A stretch of DNA of 64,000 nucleotides, taken from the NCBI GenBank assembly GCA_025266875.1, contig JALLLT010000013.1, positions 682,001 through 746,000 on the forward strand, read 5' to 3'. Shown one piece after another: positions 22,589 to 32,655 of the stretch (position 1 is the stretch's first letter; every line of letters starts with the position of its first letter). The stretch is from Fennellomyces sp. T-0311 (lineage: Eukaryota; Mucoromycota; Mucoromycetes; Mucorales; Lichtheimiaceae). Under the pieces are notes generated by a model, which was given only the letters and a program-made list of their open reading frames with translations, ran no database searches and had not been told where the DNA came from. The translations under genes were made by a program, and so were the position numbers.

Positions 22589-24301
22589 ATGTCAAGACCA
22601 GTGCCATTGTCTCCGCAAAGTCCTGAATTCAAAGGAATCTCGGCTCTCAATATCATTTACGAGGCTGGTATGTTTGATGAATGTGTGGTCAATGAACAAA
22701 GATAATGGTCATTGGCGCGTATTGGGTTCCTGGGGCATCTAAAACACATTGCAGGCCTCGATAGCGAAAGTCGACCGATTCTTGTTTTATCTGCCTGCAA
22801 CCTGCCCAACCCAGACACAATTAACTATGACTTGATATTGGCGTAAGTTGTTTGCATGAAGAAAAAGGGCGCTTTTCTTACGTATGTGCAATACGTATTT
22901 AGGTTTATCTTGGCACGACTGTCGGTAGTCCAACGATTTTCAATCACGATTGAAAACTAAACTTGCTACAGGGACGAGTTTGTAGAGAACGATTATGTGC
23001 TTGTATTCTTTTCTTCACCAGCGCAATTTCGGCCTCCGTGGATGTGGCTGCTGAAAGCGTATCGAGCCTTGGACCGAAAGTAATTGTTTAACTTATACTT
23101 GGATGGATTGGCACTAAACCAAAGAACCCTCGTGCTAGGTACAAAAAGAACCTAAAGGCGCTTTACGTTTTACATTTGAACCGCACCTATCGAATCATTT
23201 TTGATCTTGCCAACAAAATCACAAGGTAATATGAGGTGGGGCTGGGGCGGGGGAGAGTGGATAGGATGCTAAACCATTTCCACACTAGTCCAAAGTTTGC
23301 GCGCAAATTGCATTACTTGACGACGCTTCAAGAATTATTTGCTACTGTGAGCCTTTCAAGCAAGTTTATCCCAAAACAAGTCATCGATTTTGACAGAAAC
23401 CTACCTCCGATTCAACCTACCCGATGGCACTCGAGTCCTCAATTGCGCACCGATCCAAAGAAACGCCCGCTTCCATCGCTCGCGTTTGCCGTCACATTGG
23501 AGAATTTGGCCCGGTTGGAGGATAGTGAGCAGCAGGCTGCTTTTGTCCCCAAGTTGGTCAGACAGATTATTGAACATTTAAAGGCGCATGGTAGAAAACA
23601 AAAAAGAAATGGTGGAAAAGGCGTTATCATTGACATTTATACTAGGCTTGGAAAAGGAAGGTCTGTTTCGAAAGTCACCAGCAAGCGATGAATTAAACAG
23701 AGTAAAGGAAACCTTCAATCGAGGTAAAAAAAAAAAAAAAGCAATGCAAGTCATGGTATACATGAGATCTGAATGCTTCATAGGCGAAAGCGTGGATCTG
23801 ACACAGCATGATATCAACGTATCCGCATCGCTTCTCAAGGTATTCTTCAAAGAACTGCCCGAGCCTGTCATTACGCAGCAACTTTGCGCCGATCTCGGCA
23901 AACTTCCCGGTAAAGTTAGAACACTCTTTCATTTAGTCCAAGTTTTATAATAACCATCCGCAGATTCGGATGGAGCCACGGACGATGACGTGCAACGGAT
24001 CAAGGATATTCTGCGAAAGACGTACGATGCCAAGCAATTGCAATACAATCTGCTGCAGTACCTGTTTACATTTCTTGGGATGGTGGTGAGTCACGCCGAC
24101 AAGAACCTCATGACAGCACACAACTTGGCGGTTGTTTTCACGCCCAATTTGATTCGTGACAATCAACCGGCTGCTACTGCTACGATTCCTTCCACTCAAC
24201 AGGAAGCAATGGCAAATGCGGCTCTTTACATGAAACAAATGAATGAAGGCATGGCTCTGGTGCAGTTGCTGATTGTCCACAATGAAAAGATCTTTCAATA
24301 A
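22589..24301 (+). CDS. Sec14/BCH-RhoGAP domain protein (ARHGAP1-like)
   Basis: Multi-exon gene starting MSRPVPLSPQSPEF at 22589. Exons splice in frame to give LNIIYEAG-LDSESRPILVLSACNLPNP and then ENDYVLVFFSSPAQFRPPWMWLLKAYRALDRK, ALYVLHLNRTYRIIFDLANKI. This is the CRAL-TRIO/BCH lipid- or GTPase-binding fold found in p50RhoGAP. A linker precedes a RhoGAP domain with the arginine finger in EGLFRKSP, FFKELPEPVI, and NLAVVFTPNLIRD near the C-terminus. The protein should accelerate GTP hydrolysis on Rho/Cdc42-type GTPases, with the N-terminal fold contributing membrane or partner recruitment. Small introns interrupt at about 22676, 22840, 23100, 23225, 23590, 23725 and 23910. Domain order and length fit the ARHGAP1/Ecm25 group. 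A Cdc42/Rac effector kinase (PAK) is also in the window. Confidence 0.88.
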
Positions 24302-24317
24302 GCTATACTCTATTGTG

Positions 24318-24345
24318 TACCATATATATATATATATATATACTT
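24318..24345. repeat. TA microsatellite
   Basis: About twelve TA units immediately 3' of the RhoGAP stop codon, followed by AAATAAATAAG, which could serve as a polyadenylation signal. Confidence 0.7.
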
Positions 24346-25619
24346 TTAGCGAAATAAATAAGTCTGCATGTCTATTTTATGCAGTTCTGCTTGTGACGCG
24401 CAGATGATCTGAACGAGACGATCCTCCCCACTCGTTTTTTGTTTTCCAATTCAATAACAAGTGACACTGCATTGGTCACGTAAGTATAATAGCCAGTATC
24501 TCGCAACTGGAGAAAAGTAAGCAAACTGGGGTTTCTTTTTTTTTGAGATGGTCAGGTGTCTTGTTGCCACGTTACATATTCAATTTCGAATACAGCTTGA
24601 CCGACAACATTCAAAAGAGTTCGAAAGAGGAGGCTTTTTATGCCTCGAAAAATAATAAAAAAAACTCGCACGTTGCCGCGGCTTCGGACTTTAACATCAT
24701 CGATACACTGAACGTTCAAGGAGAACAGAGTCAAAATCGCGTGCATTGGTGTATGACGATAATAAACACAAATCCAATCGTCTGTCCAAGGTGTGTATCA
24801 CTATTACCTCACTTTATCCAAATGGGATCAATTGGGACCCGCCAAGGGCCCCTGCGCCATCTCTTTTATTTGCTCTCCTTTTTGAGAATATGATCTTGTT
24901 GATTCCCGCGATTCGAGGTCTTGATAAAGAGTCGATTACGTACGGAATCTATATTTATCTCGTCTCTCTCTCTCTTTTATTGTTTCATGTAAATTTTTCA
25001 TTTTCTTCAATGCTATGCGCCATGTATCAAGAACTCACACAACGCCAATAGATGATGAAAGAACAAATTTTTTTTCTCATGATCTTGAGGGGTCATGTAA
25101 CAGTGTGTAACAATGTACATGTTTCAAAAGCAAAAAAATCATCTCATGCGGACAGAATGCGGGGATTGACGACAGTTGAACGCCACAAGAGCGCGGCGGA
25201 AGGGGGTCTGTTGCATGATACAATCACGTGAGAAGATCCTAAAGTCGTACGTGCGAAACTTGTTACCGTCAAAACGATGGTTTCGTTCGCACAGTCTAAA
25301 TCAAACGAGTCAGGCTGTGTCATCACGCAGAACACATGCATATTGCTTGCCAGGTAGCAATAACAAGAAGAAAAAAGAGAGAGAGAGTCAAGGGAGTATT
25401 TCATTGTAAACCATGTGTCTGGAGAGACAATGAGGTCAGAGAGAAACAACGTGGGATATCTTTTTGCTTTGAATATGTGTAACAGAGGCGAGGGACATAA
25501 GTCGGTCCACACCCCAAGCAGTTCCCGGAATTAAAATCATCAGGTCGCCCTTTTTTCCCTTCTTTTTTTTTACACTTTCTTTTACTTTTTTTTTTTATTT
25601 TTTTTAAAAAAGAAAAAAT
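24346..25619. other. Intergenic, no gene recognised
   Basis: Short frames only. The last 80 bases before the arrestin ATG are a long T/C-rich tract (25545-25615), a probable promoter element. Confidence 0.45.
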
Positions 25620-26821
25620 ATGCTTGCGGCGAGTGATAGTGATCGCCAGCTGAGGATTGATCTGGAAAACGATCAGCTTGTCATGTACGGGTCCCCCACC
25701 GACTCCACTGGGTGCGTGTTGCGTGGTGTCGTCTCACTCAACCTGGCGCAACCCATCAAGGTGAAAGCCATCACGCTGCATTTTTCGGGCAATATCATTA
25801 AACGACAAGTCGTCCGTAAGTTTTTCTTTTTTAAACAAGTCCATAGGCTACATATACAGTAGAATATCCGTATAACAATAAACGCACAAAACAATTTACA
25901 GAGCTAGGCAATGGACACGAACGCGTGTATGAAGACGATCATAGCATCACTTGCCATACATGGACATTTTTACCGCGGCGTGCTCAGCAGGTGCACATGC
26001 TGGGGACAGGCACGCATACGTATGACTTTGAACTTCCGTTGCCAGGCCATCTGCCGGAATCCACGCGTGTCGGGAATATCTACGTGGTCCAGTATCGATT
26101 AAAGGCAGTGGTGGAGCGGCCGACCTTGTTTTGTCGCAACTACATCAGTCGGCGCACAGTGCATCTGGCTCGACGGCCTGAAGACGAACAAGAGTACGCG
26201 CCAGATCAGCATCCGGTGGCGATTGCTGACCAGTGGGCGGACAAACTCAACTATACATTCACGTTGCCAAACAAAATCGTGCCCCAGGGCGGCGAAATCG
26301 AGGTAACGGCACACATGGCAACGCTATCAGATAAAGTCCAAATCAGGCACTTGTCGTGTTATCTCAAGGAATACATGAGCTGTCGGGAGGATAGGACCAG
26401 AACAAAGCCTAAAACCCACAGCCGAATCATTTACTATACCCAAGTCAAGAACAACTTTGACGACATTCGCTTGACCTTCCCAGTCCCCACTTCCCCCGAT
26501 GATTGCCAAATCGATTGCCTAAACGAGAACGTCAAGATTCGCCATCGCTTGAAATTCGCCCTGAGCGTCGTCAATCCCGATGGAAACACTTCTGAATTGA
26601 GAGTCATGATGCCCGTCAAGGTCTGCCCCGCCAATCAGGTGCGCCATGACCTCTTGCCAGCTTACAACGACCATGTTTCATCCATGCCCTACGACCCCGT
26701 GATCATGATTGCCCTGCTGCGGAACCGCCAATCTTCGTGTCACTTGAGTCTCGCATTGCCGACCTACAGCGCTATTGCTCAGCAGCCCACACTGCCTTCC
26801 TACGAAGAAGTTTCTCGATAG
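25620..26821 (+). CDS. Alpha-arrestin (ART/ARRDC-like adaptor)
   Basis: Exons 25620..25815 and 25902..26821 join in frame to 371 residues. The N-terminal arrestin fold starts LRIDLENDQLVMYGSPTDSTGCVLRGVVSLNL, with IKVKAITLHFSGN; the C-terminal arrestin domain starts about residue 190 (YTFTLPNKIVPQGGEIEVTAHM). Near the C-terminus are LPAYNDH, LPTYSAI and LPSYEEV, which resemble PPxY-type WW-domain ligands with Leu in place of the first Pro. Alpha-arrestins recruit Rsp5/Nedd4-type ubiquitin ligases to membrane transporters for endocytosis. The protein is shorter than most yeast ARTs and nearer to animal ARRDC size. The start follows a long pyrimidine tract. Confidence 0.85.
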
Positions 26822-26962
26822 TCTATGAGCTCTAAAACACACAGCATATGTATATACTTTGACATCCCCACCTCTCCCGCCTCACACACACTTACACACG
26901 CGCACACACATCCCATCATATAAGCATAGTAATAATTAATTTTGTTTACTGTATACACACAA

Positions 26963-27760
26963 CTACTTTTCCTGATACTTGACCGCCGCCACATATGTCC
27001 AATAATCCATCCCACTTTTGATAAACGCCATGAGTTCATCCACAAACCGTCTGGCAACCATTTCTTTATCCACTTGCTTGACGCCGATCGTCAACCACTC
27101 CGCCAGCTCCTCAATCACTTGGGGATCATGCATCGTCATGGCCTTGCCTCGTTTCCGCTGCTTGTTTGCTTCGTAGGGTGTCAGCAGAACCGCCTTGACA
27201 TGCCGTTCGGTGAAGCTGTCGGACGCTTTCCCCATGATGGCCGGGATTTCGCGTCCGATAAACGTGCTAGCCTTAAACGAAACGCACTAAGCGACCTGTG
27301 AGCATGTAGAGCACACGTCTTGCATTACCTTGGGTATATGCTCGGGTGAGATGCATTGCACCTGCTCAAGCCGAGCAATGGCCGGAGGATATGTGATGGA
27401 TGCGAAATGGGCGGTATGGTAGACGTGCTTGCGCAGCGGGAGGATACGGTCATGCAGGGTAAGTTGAGGTCTATCCTGAGGCGGATCATGTTTTTCATTG
27501 TCGGCCAATACGTATTCCTGAAACGTATTGTTTTCTTCGTCCACATTGTACACCAGCGACATTATCGGCTGCTTACACAGCGGACAGTGGGGAACGATAT
27601 TGATCCATTGGCGAATGCACAGGAAGCAGAATGAATGGTAACATGGTTGAAGAAACGTTCGACGAATGTACGGTTGTATGCAAATCGAGCACGTTGGTTT
27701 GTCGTGGTCGTCTTTATGTTCGATCGTGAGTCGTTTTCGCTTTCCTGGGCGGGACTGCAT
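26963..27760 (-). CDS. RING-finger E3 ubiquitin ligase, Topors-like
   Basis: The exon from the ATG at 27760 encodes a C3HC4 RING near the N-terminus: CSICIQPYIRR, then CYHSFCFLCIRQW and CPLCKQP. This spacing and the following VYHTAHFASITYPPAIARLEQV segment resemble Topors-family ligases. The second exon, to 26963, contains FIGREIPAIMG, EELAEWLTIGVKQVD and FVDELMAFIKSG, matching the helical region that follows the RING in Topors. A TAG in the same frame at about 27293 must be spliced out. A 42-nt intron (GTAATG...CTTAG) keeps frame and is preferred; a 45-nt alternative (GTGTGC...TTTAAG) also works. The role is ubiquitin transfer, probably nuclear. It converges on the arrestin gene (141 bp apart) and diverges from SAP30. 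Confidence 0.75.
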
Positions 27761-27869
27761 ATAGAAAAAAAAGACAAAAAAGCGTGTGGGAGATCAATTG
27801 GGATCCAGCGAACCCAGATACCCTCAACTCGCTCTTCTTCTCCCCCCTTTTTTTTTTACTTGATACATT

Positions 27870-28370
27870 ATGAAAGCGAAACCAAGAACCAGCGCTTTGA
27901 ATGGCACAGGCGCCTCCAACACGCCCTCGTCTTTAAAGCATGGAATCGACCGCGAACGTGACAAGAGACGACGAGTAGCGGACGGCAATGTTGGCAAAGA
28001 GTTTCAAACGGTAACAACCTCAAATCTTTTAATGTTGCTGGTCCCAATTCATTTTTTTTATTGAAACCATTGTTTCCAGATTAACTTTAACTCTTTGGAG
28101 TTGCCTGTATTACGGAAGTATGTTCGCGTACACAAGATCAAAATACCGATGAAATGTAGCAAGGAGGATTTGGTTGCTGCCGTGTCTCGTCATTTTGCCA
28201 ATCAAACGGTCAAGGAAGTGGATGCCATTACTTGTTTCCTTTACACTGCGCGTTACCGAGGTAATAGATTTTGGCAAAGGGTTGCTATGTCTTTACTCAC
28301 ATGGAAACGGTTTTTCTTTTGCTGCGTTAAAATAGACAGCGTACTTCGATTACCGTTGAATATCCATTAA
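27870..28370 (+). CDS. SAP30-like Sin3-binding protein
   Basis: Exons 27870..28010, 28080..28260 and 28336..28370 join in frame to 118 residues. The basic N-terminus (SLKHGIDRERDKRRR) precedes the Sin3-binding region INFNSLELPVLRKYVRVHKIKIP, then CSKEDLVAAVSRHFANQTVKEVDAITCFLYTARYRD, and the short last exon SVLRLPLNIH. This is the SAP30 C-terminal domain, which docks on the PAH3/HID region of Sin3 and stabilises the histone deacetylase co-repressor complex. No zinc-finger module is present, unlike animal SAP30. The second intron has a length divisible by three and no stop, so a naive frame reads through it; splicing restores the family ending. Confidence 0.85.
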
Positions 28371-28497
28371 AAAAATCTCTTTTGCACTGATGTCACTTTC
28401 CTTTTGGAGTCTTGGGAGAGGGTATTTATTTTAATGGGGGTTTTTTTTGTGGATGAGCCAACCCTTGCTTTCTCTTTTGCTTTCTCTTTCTTTCTTT

Positions 28498-29793
28498 ATG
28501 GACTATTACCAGGAGCTCGAGCTGCCTCATGATGCATCCGAACAGGACATCAAGAAGGCTTATCGAAAACTTGCGCTGAAATACCATCCCGACAAGAATC
28601 CTTCGCCGGAAGCTGCCGAAAAAGTAAATGTTGAGCCATTTGCTTACAAACTCTCTTGTTAATTCGCACTAGTTTAAAAACTTGAGGTAGATTGGCCTGT
28701 CATGGTTTCGGTTGTCTTGGTCTTTTGTTATTTTGACACACACGCTTCTTTTGCACAGCCGAGCTTACGAAATCCTTTCGGATCGTAAGTTTTTTTAAAG
28801 GCCCGGACGGACGGGATATGAGTGTAACACTAATTTTCATGCAGCCGAAAAGCGGCGGATATACGACACCACGTCTACCAACGAGCCATTCAACGCAATG
28901 CCTCAACAGTCGCAGCAACGGTACAGCTACGCAGACGATCCGTTCACCGGCTTCCACGTAAGTCGATGCCACCCATTGCTTACGTAATCTTGACGTCCAC
29001 TCTCTCTAGTTCCGCTCACCCGAAGACGTGTTTGCTCAATTCTTTGGTGGTCGCGATCCCTTCGCAATGATGTTTAGTAAGTGTCTTCTCACAACGACCC
29101 GTCCGGCGAAAACACTCATCCACCTCCAGACGACCCATTCTTTTCAACCGGAAACGATCCGTTCGATGTCCCGTCGCTTTTGGGAGGCAGAAACAACGGC
29201 ATGTTCATGTCAAGTACATTCGGAAGCGGCGGGTTGGGTGCAAGAACAACCAAGAGCACAACGACGCGTTACGTGAATGGACATAGTGAGACGGTGACTG
29301 TAACCACAGTGCAGGATCAAAATGTAAAGAGCCGAGTGGTGCATTAATGTTATGCACAAGCTAAAAAAATGATACGCAGGGCACTCGCGTCATTGAAGAT
29401 TACGGCAATGGTCAGCGCCGTATTCTTGATAACGGAGTGGAAACGGAAAACACGCTCAAAGGGTATCAACGACGCGATTCATGTTTCGATGAAGCTCCGG
29501 CCATCCATAAGCTTCAACAGGAACAAGGCCGCACGATGCCCGATCGGCCCCAATACAACAGTATACCAGGTTCGCTCACCCTTTTTTTATATGTTTCGTG
29601 TGTATGAAACAGCACGACCAACAGGTATCATCTTGTAGTGATTGACGAACATGAGCAAGAAGAACTTGCAAGTAGATCAAGTCATGTGTCGAATTACCCC
29701 GGTGGCGGCGTTTCTGATTACCAAAGCAATGGGCTTGCATCCCGACCTAGTGGATTTTGGGCAACATGGCGACGAGTCTTTTGTTGCTGTTGA
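28498..29793 (+). CDS. DnaJ (Hsp40) protein with C-terminal cysteine tail
   Basis: Multi-exon gene. The J domain starts at once ([25 protein letters not shown]), with the HPD motif in [10 protein letters not shown]. Small exons supply [13 protein letters not shown] and PEKRRIYDT. Next come a Gly/Phe-poor linker, [50 protein letters not shown] and [21 protein letters not shown], as in DNAJB6/B2-type class B proteins. The last exon ends [11 protein letters not shown] and stop (29793). J proteins stimulate Hsp70 ATPase and deliver clients. Three terminal cysteines after an aromatic/basic stretch suggest palmitoylation or prenylation and membrane attachment (inference). The intron near 29570-29615 is the least certain. 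Confidence 0.82.
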
Positions 29794-29981
29794 AAAGTGG
29801 CTTTTTTTATTTTAATTTAGAAAAAAAGATAAAAAGAAAACGTGGTTTCGTGTATCGCAAAAGAAACAATAAGTTTTCGCATACATCATCATCATCAAAG
29901 CGGACTTTTTCACACACAAAAAAAAGCGAGAGAAGAAAACTGGGAAGGGCCACTTTCATTTTCTTTGGTGTGGTCAATGTC

Positions 29982-30749
29982 ATGGCAACTGAACCATCAA
30001 CCACGGCCATGAACGACGTACAAGTCATTCAAGTGCCAGAGTATTTTTATGCAGTGGACATTAGTTACCTGACACACATGATTGGTGAATATGACCATAA
30101 CCCTTTCTTTTTATTTCTGTTAGAACAAAAAAACTGATCTTTTTTGTTTATATCGCCAACAGCGGACATGCTCGGCCGACTCATAACACATAATGATCTT
30201 ATACCGCTCACGCCAAGTAACCTGACTCGATTTCATTCTCGGACACCACCCAACATTTCACTCAACGACTACCTTCGACGCATTGTCAAATACGCTTCGG
30301 TCGAAAAGGCGTGTTTACTCGTTCTACTCATTTACATTGACCGCGTGTGTGAATTGCATCCTCAGTTTACGATATCGTCACTCACCGTCCACCGCTTCCT
30401 CATTACCGCCGTGACCGTATCCTCCAAATCACTATGCGACTCGTACTGCACCAATTCCCATTATGCCAAGGTCGGTGGCATATCCACCCAGGAACTCAAT
30501 GCCCTCGAACTCGAATTCCTGCGACTCATCGATTGGAACTTGAGCAGCTCTGGTCCGGTCTTGCAACAGTATTACACCAATTTAGTACAGCAGCACCCGT
30601 GTTATGAACGGGAGCAGACCGTCGTCAATGGCTCGACCAAACGTCGACGGAGTAGCGCCGCCGAGAGCCTGCCAGATGATGATGACCAGGAGACGGCACG
30701 CCATTTTGACAAGCTGCTGCAACGCGACGGGATACCCTATATTGCATAG
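29982..30749 (+). CDS. Pho80-like cyclin
   Basis: Exons 29982..30084 and 30163..30749 join in frame to 229 residues. The cyclin box shows SLNDYLRRIVKYASVEKACLLVLLIYIDRV, TVHRFLITAVTVSSKSLCDSYCTNSHYAKVGGIS and ELNALELEFLRLIDWNL, the diagnostic sequence of Pho80/Pcl-type cyclins that bind Pho85-like CDKs. It probably links nutrient state to transcription or cell-cycle control. The C-terminus has a basic cluster (TKRRRSSAAE), possibly a nuclear signal, then an acidic patch. The ATG at 29982 begins MATEPSTTAMND; the open frame further upstream is a polar leader and not supported. It sits 189 bp after the DnaJ stop, same strand. Confidence 0.88.
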
Positions 30750-31132
30750 GAGATAGGGTCACATGGTCTCTCCCCCATCCTACTATTATGCATTCTTTTT
30801 TTTATTATTATTATTATTTTTTTTTGCTGCAGATTCTTACCCACAGAAAGCACCAAGTGATGGTGGCTCGACATGTACATATTATTTCTACAATAGATTT
30901 TTTGATCCAAACGGTTTAAGCAACGAACAGTCCACGTTTTGGCTTGTAAAACTAATAAAGCAAACCTGGTAAATGGTAAAAAAGAAAGCACACACACACA
31001 ATGCTCCGTAGCCTTTGATCCAGAGTGTGTCATTATCACTTGAACCCTTTCCAATTGTTCGATCTCAGCACAAGTCACTTTGACACCCTTTGTATCCATG
31101 AACCACCACACCTTTCCAAAAACAACAACAAT
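30750..31132. other. Intergenic, cyclin to TIM10
   Basis: No gene seen. It contains a T-rich stretch with TTATTATTATT near 30800 and a short CA repeat near 30992. Confidence 0.5.
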
Positions 31133-31476
31133 ATGAGTTCATGGATGCAAAACTATGTCAATCCCGAAAACCTCGTTCAAGCTGAACAGGAATTTGATGC
31201 ATTCATGGATCTGTACCAACGGTAAATAATTCCGACCACAGAAGGAAAGAAAAAGTTTTAACGGGCTGTTTACAATGGGACAGACTCATGGAGACATGTC
31301 GATCGAAATGTATTCCTGCGCATTACCACGAACCGGATCTCAACAAGGGTGAAATGGTGTGTATAGATCGTTGTGTATTCAAATACGGCGCGGTACAAAA
31401 ATATCTGGGCAAGAAAATGGATGCCTACAGGACAGGCACGACGAACCATGGTGATGTACCACCAAGTACTCTGTAG
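31133..31476 (+). CDS. TIM10: Mitochondrial intermembrane-space chaperone Tim10
   Basis: Exons 31133..31221 and 31284..31476 join to 93 residues. The twin CX3C motif is present: CRSKC, then about 16 residues, then CIDRC, with the Tim10-specific context LNKGEMVCIDRCVFKYG. Small Tim proteins form hexameric Tim9-Tim10 complexes that shepherd hydrophobic carrier precursors across the intermembrane space to TIM22. Length and lack of presequence are as expected; import uses the Mia40 disulfide relay. A mitochondrial carrier, a client of this pathway, lies at the left window edge, but they are not linked genetically. The 3' end converges on the next gene with only 34 bp between stops. Confidence 0.93.
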
Positions 31477-31510
31477 ATAGCATTATATACCTTTTTTTCT
31501 GTAACATAGA

Positions 31511-32359
31511 CTACCTCCATGCATCTTTCACTTTCTGGAATAATATTCTTGCAATTTGAGCAGCACTCTTTTGTCCGTCCTCCTGTTCTGTTTCTGCCGT
31601 ATGCATCGGAATGCTGCTTGAATCGTGTCCGTCGTCCAGCACCATGATGTTGGGCTTCAGGTTGTACATCCCAGGCATCATGGTTCCCGGTGGCATGGTT
31701 CCCGCCATCGGTGGCGGCGGTCGTACCATCGGTAACGGCGGTCCTCGCGCCAGCGCCTTGGCAGCTTCTCGACTCACCGTAACGATCTTTTGAGCATACG
31801 ACCAAAGACATGTTGCCCAGTAGAGCTATCCATTGCGATTTTGAGTCATCCCGTCAACATGTATTCATACATACACTCACGTAGCAAATGCACAGGACGA
31901 TAAAGACGGCAATCCCCAGCTTTAATTCATCTTCCCAAAGTTTGTCGCAGTTGAACACCGACGGCGAGATCTCTTCGCCTTGATACGCGTCCATGCACCA
32001 GTCTTCATAGTGTCGTTTCTGGATGCCAAACAAGACGATGTTGGCAAAGAAATCCACCAGAAACAAAATAACAATCGCCCAGGTCACTCGATGCGCGAGT
32101 CGCAGTAAATAGGTGGATTCCTTGGTTTCTGCATCAGTGCTTGTGCTTTGGGCAAGTAACAAAGAAAGACTCACCACAAAGAGTGCAAACAGGTCATAGA
32201 ATGCCACTGCCACCATGACGACGCATATTACACCAAGCACGATCAATGCGATTTCGTTCAGGTACGAGAATACCGCTAAATGTCTATCGTAAATTCATCG
32301 AGTTCCTTTGTCTCTATCAAAAAAAAATAAAGCTTACGATTTTTTTGCTGAAACGCCAT
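31511..32359 (-). CDS. Multi-pass membrane protein, unknown function
   Basis: Three exons are inferred. The first is very short (MAFQQKN from 32359), joining across an intron to PVFSYLNEIALIVLG. The middle exon encodes hydrophobic segments IALIVLGVICVVMVAVAF...FVVSLSLLLAQ and WAIVILFLVDFFANIVLFGI, with a Cys-containing loop (WCMDAYQGEEISPSVFNC), then LGIAVFIVLCICY. The last exon gives LYWATCLWSYAQKIV and a Pro/Met/Gly-rich cytosolic tail (PPPPMAGTMPPGTMMPGM), ending QIARILFQKVKDAWR. I count three to four membrane helices. I do not recognise the family. Frame tracking across introns rules out the longer upstream ATG candidates (MSLRGGC...), because only the frame of MAFQQKN joins correctly. 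It converges on TIM10. Confidence 0.7.
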
Positions 32360-32655
32360 GATGGCAGCGTATAGATGAAGGCCCTAGTTTGAGTTGTGGG
32401 TAAATCTGGAAGAATAGAAACGCTTTGACCACTTCAATACCTACAGCCCAAAACGCGCAAGCTATGGCACATCCTCCCCGCAAAGACATGCATCCGCAAA
32501 ACTTTCGAGTGAATGAATGTCGTGCATGGTAATGGTCCACGCGTGTTTCATAAAAATGCATTATATAAGAAACAAAAGAGGGAAAGGAAACCGACCATTC
32601 GACGCATTTTTTTTTGAAAGAAAAAACACATTTCCGAAAACGGAATTTTTGCAAA

